Shown: one piece after another, positions 1 through 4,742 of the stretch
How the letters are laid out: every line of letters starts with the position of its first letter
Position numbering within the stretch: position 1 is the first letter of the stretch
Origin: Sulfurovum sp.
GTDB taxonomy: Bacteria > Campylobacterota > Campylobacteria > Campylobacterales > Sulfurovaceae
DNA length: 6,371 bases
Direction of reading: 5' to 3'
Assembly (NCBI GenBank): GCA_015663065.1
Contig: DQSX01000211.1
Coordinates: 1-6,371, forward strand
The notes under the pieces: generated by a model
What the model was told of the DNA's origin: nothing
What the model saw: the letters and a program-made list of their open reading frames with translations, nothing else
Databases searched by the model: none
Position numbers and translations under genes: made by a program

Positions 1-312
1 CAGTGCAAACATTTTTCCAAGTGCACCTGAGAGCATATTGGCTGCTGCTGCTTTTTCATCCATAGTACCTGCAGAAAGACCCTGTTGGCGTGCCTGAATG
101 ACTTTTTCAAGCGTGTCAGCTTCATACTCTTTGTATCCTTTTACTGTGTCTACCAGTGCAGGAATAAGGTCATAACGACGTTTTAACTGTACATCAATGT
201 CTGACCATGATGCATCCATGCCTGCTCTCAGTGCTACCAGTTTATTATAGATGGCTACAAGATATGCCCCCACACCCACGATGATCAACAACAGTATATT
301 TCCAAAACTCAT
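1..312 (-). CDS. lemA: LemA family protein, N-terminal part (cut by left window edge)
   Basis: The reverse strand encodes 104 residues from an ATG at 312 to the window edge with no stop, so the C-terminal part is missing (LemA proteins are usually about 180-200 residues). It opens with MSFGNILLLIIVGVGAYLVA, a single hydrophobic segment at about residues 4-22, with no lipobox cysteine. Then comes the family signature: YNKLVALR, then WSDIDVQLKRRYDLIPALVDTVKGY at about 36-60, followed by a helical, Ala-rich stretch. LemA proteins are N-terminally anchored with a helical bundle facing outside; their biochemical role is poorly defined, and they are often beside htpX or TPM-domain (YgcG-like) genes. 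The start is supported by AGGAGC at 317-322, four bases before the ATG. The gene is divergent from the nucleotidase gene. The family call is solid; the cellular role is not known. Confidence 0.9.
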   Translation of the reverse strand, partial: MSFGNILLLIIVGVGAYLVAIYNKLVALRAGMDASWSDIDVQLKRRYDLIPALVDTVKGYKEYEADTLEKVIQARQQGLSAGTMDEKAAAANMLSGALGKMFAL

Positions 313-339
313 TTTTGCTCCTAAATAATTATTTTAAAT

Positions 340-348
340 ATTATAACA
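340..348 (-). promoter_or_regulatory. Extended -10 promoter element for lemA
   Basis: Read on the reverse strand this is TGTTATAAT, a perfect TATAAT preceded by TGn. It lies 28 bases upstream of the lemA ATG, giving a short leader that contains the Shine-Dalgarno site. No good -35 box sits at 16-18 bp, as expected for extended -10 promoters and for Campylobacterota sigma-70 promoters in general. Confidence 0.6.
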
Positions 349-355
349 AAGATTT

Positions 356-385
356 ATGACAATATTGTGCCAGAAGTGATATAAT
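356..385 (+). promoter_or_regulatory. Promoter of the 5'-nucleotidase gene
   Basis: TGATATAAT at 377-385 is an extended -10 element with perfect TATAAT at 380-385. ATGACA at 356-361 matches the -35 consensus at five of six bases, with an 18-bp spacer. Transcription would begin near 392, leaving only about 12 bases before the ATG at 404 and a weak ribosome site (AAAAGAG). This promoter faces the lemA promoter. Confidence 0.55.
359..368. promoter_or_regulatory. 10-bp palindrome between divergent promoters, possible operator
   Basis: ACAATATTGT is a perfect palindrome centred at 363.5. That is almost exactly midway between the two divergent -10 boxes (340-345 on the reverse strand, 380-385 on the forward strand), and it overlaps the forward -35 box. 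Placement suits a dimeric regulator acting on both genes, but AT-rich palindromes of this size also occur by chance. Confidence 0.3.
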
Positions 386-403
386 TTCTAAAAAAGAGTA
401 TGT

Positions 404-1294
404 ATGTCCTATGATCTACACGATAAACTGGTAATTGCCATCTCTTCCCGGGCACTTTTTGACCTTGAAGCTGAGAACAAAATTTTTGATAATGAAGGTT
501 TGGAGAGCTATTACACACATCAACTTGCACATTTGGATGATCCACTTTCTAAAGGTTCAGCTTTTAGATTTGTACAAAATCTGCTTGCTATCAATAAAAA
601 GTTTGACAATAAACTTATAGAAGTAATTATCCTTTCACGTAACAATGCAGCCACAGGTTTACGCATTGGCCGCTCCATAGAACACTACGCACTTGACATA
701 GAAAGAACAGGGTGGACAGCAGGGACACCTGTGGCACGTTACTTGGAGGCCTTTAAAGTGGATCTTTTTCTCTCTGTGCACTCACCCGATGTGGAGGAAG
801 CGGTAAACTCCGGTGTGGCAGCAGCTACCATCTTACCACATACACCTATCTCTTCTGAGGAGTCAGATATGGTAAAGATTGCTTTTGATGGTGATGCTGT
901 GATCTTTGGTGATGAGAGTGAAAAGGTCTATCAGGAGGGTGGTTTGGAAGCATTTATTGCCCATGAAAGAAACAATGCAAAGAATCCTTTGAGTAAAGGT
1001 CCCTTCTTCAAATTTCTTAAAACCATTTCAGAGATACAGGATAAGTTTCCCATGGAAGCTTCACCCATACGTACAGCGCTTGTCACTGCCAGAAACTTTT
1101 CAACCCATGAAAGAGTTCTTGGTACCTTGGAAGGCTGGGGCGTCCGTGTAGATGAAGCCTTCTTTCAGGGTGGTGTGCAAAAGTATGAAGTCATCAAAGC
1201 CTTTGGTGCAGACATCTTTTTCGATGATCAAGACACACATTTGGAACATGCTTCAAAAGAGACACCCTCAGCTAAAGTACCGTATATACGATAG
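404..1294 (+). CDS. 5'-nucleotidase, cytosolic cN-I-like (HAD superfamily)
   Basis: The 296-residue protein belongs to the 5'-nucleotidase family related to animal cN-I (NT5C1), which hydrolyses nucleoside 5'-monophosphates such as AMP to nucleoside and phosphate. HAD motifs are in the C-terminal half: motif I FDGDAV with D162 (nucleophile) and D164 (general acid), motif II T228 in LVTARN, motif III probably K260, motif IV FFDDQ with D274 and D275. There is no signal peptide or membrane segment, so it is cytoplasmic. Residues 10-130 repeat residues 158-281 but have lost the catalytic residues; from memory, the AVSSRALF-type segment is also present in animal members, so this is a family trait. 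The ATG at 404 is preceded only by a weak AAAAGAG; the ATG at 400 is in another frame and ends after four codons. The gene has its own promoter and stands alone. Likely role: nucleotide pool control or salvage; the substrate preference cannot be read from sequence. Confidence 0.9.
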   Translation: MSYDLHDKLVIAISSRALFDLEAENKIFDNEGLESYYTHQLAHLDDPLSKGSAFRFVQNLLAINKKFDNKLIEVIILSRNNAATGLRIGRSIEHYALDIERTGWTAGTPVARYLEAFKVDLFLSVHSPDVEEAVNSGVAAATILPHTPISSEESDMVKIAFDGDAVIFGDESEKVYQEGGLEAFIAHERNNAKNPLSKGPFFKFLKTISEIQDKFPMEASPIRTALVTARNFSTHERVLGTLEGWGVRVDEAFFQGGVQKYEVIKAFGADIFFDDQDTHLEHASKETPSAKVPYIR

Positions 1295-1300
1295 ATACTA

Positions 1301-1412
1301 ATTAATATTAATATAATAATCCATTCAATAGTTATTAATTTTTATTTTTATACTACATTATAATTAATAAAATGATAAAATAAGATGAATTATATGATGA
1401 GAAGGATTGATG
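1301..1412 (+). promoter_or_regulatory. AT-rich spacer with candidate -10 boxes before the SpoIIAA-like gene
   Basis: This stretch is nearly all A and T. It contains a 12-bp palindrome ATTAATATTAAT at 1301-1312 and two perfect TATAAT boxes, at 1312-1317 and 1359-1364. The second would start transcription near 1371 and leave a leader of about 42 bases before the ATG at 1413. No -35 box is clear. In DNA this AT-rich, -10 matches are expected by chance, so the promoter call is tentative. Confidence 0.4.
1402..1406 (+). promoter_or_regulatory. Ribosome binding site that decides the start of the SpoIIAA-like gene
   Basis: AAGGA is followed by TTG at 1407, ATG at 1410 and ATG at 1413, all in frame. 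Spacing from the site is 0, 3 and 6 bases respectively. Only the ATG at 1413 has usual spacing, so it is the preferred start, giving 123 residues. Confidence 0.65.
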
Positions 1413-1784
1413 ATGTTAAATACAATTTTAAATAAAGAGACAAAAATAGTGACTTTGCAACCGCACGGTACATTGAAAAAAGAAGATTTTGATGCAGCTG
1501 TGAAGGTTATTGACCCCTTTATAGAAGAGAATGGTCAGTTGAACGGTATTATTATTTATGCAAAATCATTTCCGGGGTGGGATGACTTTGCTGCCTTTAA
1601 CCGTCATTTGACATTTATCAAAAATCATCATAAAAAAATTAAAAAACTTGCAATGGTTACCGATTCTATAGTGGGTGAAGTAGGAGAACATTTCGCTTCC
1701 CATTTTGTTGAAGCGGTGATCAAAAATTTTAACTATGAACAGATAGATGATGCAAGAGGCTGGATATTGGAGGATCAACAATAA
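1413..1784 (+). CDS. SpoIIAA-like STAS/SEC14 domain protein
   Basis: A 123-residue soluble protein with no signal or membrane segment. It fits the SpoIIAA-like family (STAS/SEC14 fold): an N-terminal strand region (KIVTLQPHGTL, residues 11-21), a helix, a central strand GIIIYA (45-50), the characteristic FPGWDDFAAF (53-62), a strand KKLAMVTD (77-84), then HFVEAVIKNF and an Ala-Arg-Gly-Trp (114-117) at the C-terminal helix, where family members typically have AxxWL. Members are widespread small proteins of unknown biochemical role; some crystal structures suggest lipid or partner binding. The conserved serine of true anti-sigma antagonists is not evident, so a partner-switch role should not be assumed. 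It lies 118 bases after the nucleotidase gene and 79 before the SLT-like gene on the same strand. Family call fairly confident; function unknown. Confidence 0.78.
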   Translation: MLNTILNKETKIVTLQPHGTLKKEDFDAAVKVIDPFIEENGQLNGIIIYAKSFPGWDDFAAFNRHLTFIKNHHKKIKKLAMVTDSIVGEVGEHFASHFVEAVIKNFNYEQIDDARGWILEDQQ

Positions 1785-1793
1785 GCCATTGTT
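1777..1793 (+). terminator. Weak hairpin across the stop codon of the SpoIIAA-like gene
   Basis: AACAAT (1777-1782) and ATTGTT (1788-1793) form a 6-bp stem with a 5-base loop that includes most of the TAA stop codon. The stem is AT-rich and lacks a clean U-tract, so it is at best a weak terminator or a 3'-end stabilising structure. Confidence 0.25.
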
Positions 1794-1863
1794 ATATTTA
1801 GCTTAATAATCAGTTAACTCTATTACTGTAGACTTCGCATCAAATCCAATATATCAGGAGTCA

Positions 1864-2496
1864 ATGATCGAAGCACATTATGATAATAATTCACCCATAC
1901 TTGTAAAGAAACTATCACTCTTTCTTCCAAAAGCTTCGTTAAGCCCATCACTTTTCAAGTTTTTAAAAATACAATTTGCCATACTGCTCTCGGTACTATT
2001 TACTAGTACTTCACTTCATGCATCTTATGCCAAACTGGCTAAAAAAGCCGGGATAAGTCATAGCAACATGAAAGATATCGTAAAAAAAGTGGTAAAATAT
2101 GAATCTACAACGGGTCATTACCATACAAAAAACCGTAAAAGCGGTGCTTACGGTCGCTACCAGATCATGCCTAAAACCGCGCATTCTTATGCTAAAAAGT
2201 TGAACATTCCTAAAAGTAAATGGAAACTAGCTAAAAACCAGGACAGGATCTTTAAAGCTATTTTGCATGACAATATAAGCGCTTTAAAGAGAAACGGTCT
2301 GAAGATCTCAGCATTTTCAATTTATGGAACACATCAGCAGGGTGCGGCTGGATTTAATGCCATCATGAAAAATAAAACACTGACTAAACGATTGGAAAGA
2401 AATCTTAGATACAACCTCCCTAAAAAATATAGACATGTCAGCAGAGCAAAGCTTGTGAGTGTGTGGAAAAATTATTGGGAAAAGAAATTTTCCTAA
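1864..2496 (+). CDS. Secreted lysozyme-like / SLT-type transglycosylase family protein
   Basis: A 210-residue protein with an export signal and a lysozyme-like fold. The hydrophobic core is at about 36-49 (IQFAILLSVLFTST) with likely cleavage after SLHA at about 53, but the signal is preceded by an unusually long segment of about 35 residues. The mature part has YEST at 79-82, with E80 the likely catalytic glutamate, then GAYGRYQIMPKTA at 94-106 (the SLT-family G-x-Y/F-Q-x-M/I-P pattern), and YGTHQQGAAGFNAIM at 154-168, typical of phage-type and SLT-like transglycosylases. It should cleave or bind peptidoglycan in the periplasm. It is very basic: I count 33 Lys and 9 Arg against 8 Asp plus Glu. 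The ATG at 1864 is preceded by AGGAG at 1856-1860; there is no internal ATG, GTG or TTG codon before the hydrophobic core, so no shorter normal start exists. Family call good, enzymatic activity inferred. Confidence 0.77.
   Translation: MIEAHYDNNSPILVKKLSLFLPKASLSPSLFKFLKIQFAILLSVLFTSTSLHASYAKLAKKAGISHSNMKDIVKKVVKYESTTGHYHTKNRKSGAYGRYQIMPKTAHSYAKKLNIPKSKWKLAKNQDRIFKAILHDNISALKRNGLKISAFSIYGTHQQGAAGFNAIMKNKTLTKRLERNLRYNLPKKYRHVSRAKLVSVWKNYWEKKFS
2478..2493 (+). other. Small AT-rich inverted repeat at the end of the SLT-like gene
   Basis: GGAAAA (2478-2483) and TTTTCC (2488-2493) pair perfectly around a GAAA tetraloop, directly before the TAA stop codon. GAAA is a stable GNRA-type loop. It lies immediately beside the larger hairpin at 2494-2523, making two stacked stems at the convergent gene ends. 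Confidence 0.35.
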
Positions 2497-2523
2497 ACGA
2501 AGTGCTAAAGCACTTCAGGTTTA
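2494..2523. terminator. Hairpin shared by two convergent stop codons, possible bidirectional terminator
   Basis: GAAGTGC (2499-2505), loop TAAA, GCACTTC (2510-2516) form a perfect 7-bp stem. It extends by TAAAC (2494-2498) pairing with GTTTA (2519-2523) across a 2-base AG bulge. The stem contains the TAA stop of the forward gene (2494-2496) and the TAG stop of the reverse gene (2505-2507). There is no strong U-tract on either side, so rho-independent termination is plausible but not certain. Confidence 0.5.
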
Positions 2524-3722
2524 AAAAAGTACTTCATAAACAGTGGGGGCAGGAGAGTTGTGACAACCACGACCAATACTAAAATCGAATAAATCTCATT
2601 GTCAAGTACTTCTGTAGTTCTTCCGAGTTCAGCAAATATAAGACCCACTTCTCCTCTTGGTATCATAGCCAGACCTAAAAATGCTTTATCTTTAAACTTC
2701 ACCCCCGGTACTAAAAGCGCTGCTGCATATTTACCAAGAAAAGCCATAAAGATCAAGAGTGATGAAATAAGCCAAAAGTGAAGAGAAGTAAAATCTATGA
2801 CGCTCAGGTCTATGGATAATCCAACATAAACAAAAAAGATCGGAGAAAAAAGATAGATGATAGGATGCATCCTGTCTCTTAAATGTACTAGGAAATCATG
2901 GTCATTTTCATCGGGGTGCAAATAAGAGGCAAAAGGGATAATGAATCGTCTTGAAAAAGCGATACCAGCTGCAAATGAACCCAGGATCTCAGGTATACCA
3001 AACAGAGAAGCAATATAGGAAAAAAGTAAGATCAGGGAGATGATAAAACTGGGAATAAAACCGGGTACACGTCGTTTAAAGGATAAATGACGCATGAGTT
3101 TGGCAATGGCTTTGGCAGCAACAGGGGTCAGTATAAAAAAGATCATAATAAATGTAAAGATCTTTGCAGTGTGCAGTAGAGATATTTCACCTGTAGAGAT
3201 ATAATCATAAATTAAGACCAAAAAGAGTATACCTATAAGATCATCCATCACTGCAGCACCTAAAATGATCTGTGCACGTTTCCCAGTTGCTATACCTATG
3301 TCCTTTAAAACACGCATGGTAATACCAATACTAGTGGCCGTGAGTGTACCCCCTATGAAAAGTGAAGCATTTAAAGATAGATTTAGCAGATAATAGGAGA
3401 TCATGTACCCTAAGAGAAAAGGTATCAGTGCTCCACCGATCGCCAAAATAGAGGATTTTGCACCAACATGTTTGAGTTTGTTGATGTCGGTTTCAAATCC
3501 AATTTCAAAAAGTAGTAACATGATCCCGATCTCTGCAAGTACCTTGAGTAGAGGCCCGCTCTCCTCAAGTGAAATAAATGAGAAGCCACTGGGTCCCATA
3601 ATCAGTCCGGCAAATATTTCCCCCAGTACTGCGACTATACCAAAATAGGCAAAGAGCTCTCCAAAGATCCTTGCTCCTGCGAAGACCAGTAAAAGTACTA
3701 AAATGAAACTGTGTGCGTCCAT
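2505..3722 (-). CDS. Monovalent cation:proton antiporter, CPA2 (KefB/NapA-type) family
   Basis: A 405-residue inner membrane protein with about 12-13 hydrophobic segments over its whole length. It should exchange H+ for Na+ or K+ across the cytoplasmic membrane. CPA2 features are clear: GEIFAGLIMGPSG at 34-46, EIGIMLLLFEIGFE at 64-77, the unwound-helix motif TATSIG at 128-133, the ion-site pair D160-D161 in MDDLIG, K330 in FLGKYAA (position of the core lysine of NapA-like proteins) and the C-terminal IPRGEVGLIFAE at 354-365. The paired Asp suggests electrogenic exchange, by analogy with NapA. It lacks the C-terminal TrkA-N/RCK domain of Kef potassium efflux systems, so it is a membrane-domain-only member. 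The ATG at 3722 has AAGGAG at 3730-3735, seven bases upstream. It is convergent with the SLT-like gene and has its own promoter. Ion specificity is not readable from sequence. Confidence 0.92.
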   Translation of the reverse strand: MDAHSFILVLLLVFAGARIFGELFAYFGIVAVLGEIFAGLIMGPSGFSFISLEESGPLLKVLAEIGIMLLLFEIGFETDINKLKHVGAKSSILAIGGALIPFLLGYMISYYLLNLSLNASLFIGGTLTATSIGITMRVLKDIGIATGKRAQIILGAAVMDDLIGILFLVLIYDYISTGEISLLHTAKIFTFIMIFFILTPVAAKAIAKLMRHLSFKRRVPGFIPSFIISLILLFSYIASLFGIPEILGSFAAGIAFSRRFIIPFASYLHPDENDHDFLVHLRDRMHPIIYLFSPIFFVYVGLSIDLSVIDFTSLHFWLISSLLIFMAFLGKYAAALLVPGVKFKDKAFLGLAMIPRGEVGLIFAELGRTTEVLDNEIYSILVLVVVVTTLLPPLFMKYFFKPEVL

Positions 3723-3751
3723 ATCATTACTCCTTGAAATCGAATGTTTTT

Positions 3752-3779
3752 ATTATAACATATCTCTTAAGTGCAGCAA
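3752..3779 (-). promoter_or_regulatory. Promoter of the cation:proton antiporter gene
   Basis: On the reverse strand TGTTATAAT occupies 3752-3760, a perfect -10 (3752-3757) with a TGn extension, identical to the lemA element. TTGCTG at 3774-3779 is a weak -35 (first three bases match) with a 16-bp spacer. Transcription would start near 3745, about 23 bases before the ATG at 3722. Confidence 0.55.
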
Positions 3780-3915
3780 TTACCGTCATTGCAATCTTTT
3801 TTATTTTTAAAGTAGGGTAGTGCCAAAAACCATAAAATTATGACCCATAGTATGGCTGCATTTGCTATGGCAAGTGAAAGTTACCACAGTGCTTCAAAAA
3901 AATGTGTAATTTCCA

Positions 3916-3930
3916 AAATAGATCCTATTT
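3916..3930 (-). terminator. Weak hairpin across the stop codon of the LOG-family gene
   Basis: AAATAG (3916-3921) and CTATTT (3925-3930) form a 6-bp stem with a 3-base loop that includes the TAG stop (3925-3927). On the reverse strand a run of seven T follows at 3896-3902, but 13 bases away, which is too far for a standard intrinsic terminator. The stem is AT-rich; low confidence. Confidence 0.3.
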
Positions 3931-4662
3931 AAAAAGTGCTAACTCTTTTTCTTTATACCAGGAAAGTATGAAATTCCAGGCATCATCTGCATCTTCAGCA
4001 TAGCTAAAAAGTGCTATATCCTCTTTGTTGATGACATTTTCTTTCACTAAAAAATCAAAATTGATCACTCTATTCCAATAGGTTTTACACACCAAAACAA
4101 TAGGAATAAGGGGACTTTTTTCAGTTTGTATCAGGGTAAGGATGTCAAAAAGTTCATCCAGTGTTCCAAACCCACCTGGAAAAACAACCAGAGCTTTCGC
4201 ACGTTGCATGAAATGCAGTTTACGCATGGCAAAATAGTAAAAATGAAATGAAAGCTCCGGTGACACATAGGGGTTTGGTCTCTGTTCATGTGGAAGTCTG
4301 ATGTTAAGACCGATAGATTTGGCTCCTACATCATGGGCACCACGATTGGCCGCTTCCATAATCCCCGGACCGCCACCTGTCATCACAGTGACATGTGAGT
4401 CTTCGGGACCTTTTCCGCTTTCCCCTACAAGTCTTCCAAATTTTCTGGCCTCTTTATAGTACTTGTCATCTTCTTTGGTCCTAGCAGATCCAAAGACAAC
4501 AATACTGTGGTTGACACCCTCTTTTTTCATTTTATCCTCAGCTTTAAGGTAATCAAGCTGCAGTCTCAGGCTTCTGGCTTCATCAGAATAAAAAAAATCC
4601 ATATCATCCTGAGTGATCGTGTACTTTTCCTGTTTTAACCCAACATACTCATTTTTATTCAT
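3925..4662 (-). CDS. LOG-family protein (TIGR00730-type), nucleoside monophosphate phosphoribohydrolase
   Basis: A 245-residue cytoplasmic protein with a Rossmann-like fold. The signature is complete: VVFGSAR at 55-61, VMTGGGPGIMEAANRGA at 93-109, the basic MRK at 146-148, and the active-site motif PGGFGTLDE at 162-170 with E170. LOG proteins cleave nucleoside 5'-monophosphates (AMP, or cytokinin monophosphates in plants and their associates) to free base and ribose 5-phosphate. Many are still misnamed lysine decarboxylases, which this sequence does not support. It is longer than compact LOGs (about 190 residues) because of an N-terminal extension of about 50 residues, a form common in bacteria. 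The ATG at 4662 is supported by AGAAGG at 4669-4674, six bases upstream. It is divergent from the PFK gene with an 80-base gap. A role in purine nucleotide salvage is inferred. Confidence 0.92.
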   Translation of the reverse strand: MNKNEYVGLKQEKYTITQDDMDFFYSDEARSLRLQLDYLKAEDKMKKEGVNHSIVVFGSARTKEDDKYYKEARKFGRLVGESGKGPEDSHVTVMTGGGPGIMEAANRGAHDVGAKSIGLNIRLPHEQRPNPYVSPELSFHFYYFAMRKLHFMQRAKALVVFPGGFGTLDELFDILTLIQTEKSPLIPIVLVCKTYWNRVINFDFLVKENVINKEDIALFSYAEDADDAWNFILSWYKEKELALFK

Positions 4663-4704
4663 CCTATGCCTTCTGTAATTCTATGCTGTATGCTAACGTA
4701 ATAA

Positions 4705-4713
4705 TGATATAAT
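4705..4713 (+). promoter_or_regulatory. Extended -10 promoter element for the phosphofructokinase gene
   Basis: TGATATAAT is a perfect TATAAT (4708-4713) with a TGn extension, identical to the element before the 5'-nucleotidase gene. Transcription would start near 4720, 23 bases before the ATG. No clear -35 box is visible. Confidence 0.6.
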
Positions 4714-4742
4714 CAAATTTAATAGCTTGAAAAGGTGTAGCC

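Noticed and set aside
1407..1409. TTG start of the SpoIIAA-like gene, adding two residues
   Set aside because: It directly abuts the AAGGA ribosome site with no spacing; the ATG at 1413 has six bases.
1785..1863. Own promoter for the SLT-like gene
   Set aside because: Only poor -10 matches (TATATT, TATTAC) and no TGn extension were seen, unlike the four clear promoters in the window; read-through from the upstream gene is as likely.
3727..3789. A 20-codon reverse-strand open frame just upstream of the antiporter, ending two bases before an out-of-frame ATG
   Set aside because: It would contain the antiporter's own extended -10 box, has no good ribosome site and resembles no leader peptide I know.
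3841..3880. Inverted repeat CCATAG ... CTATGG
   Set aside because: The loop is 14 bases and the stem is only 6 bp with no nearby U-tract; it is better explained by repeated GCTATGG-like words or chance.
3925..4662. Lysine decarboxylase annotation for the PGGxGTxxE protein
   Set aside because: The motif set is that of LOG phosphoribohydrolases; there is no pyridoxal phosphate-binding decarboxylase signature.
4678..4683. TAGAAT on the reverse strand as the -10 box of the LOG gene
   Set aside because: Transcription would start near 4671, inside the ribosome binding site at 4669-4674. No better promoter for this gene was found in the 80-base gap.
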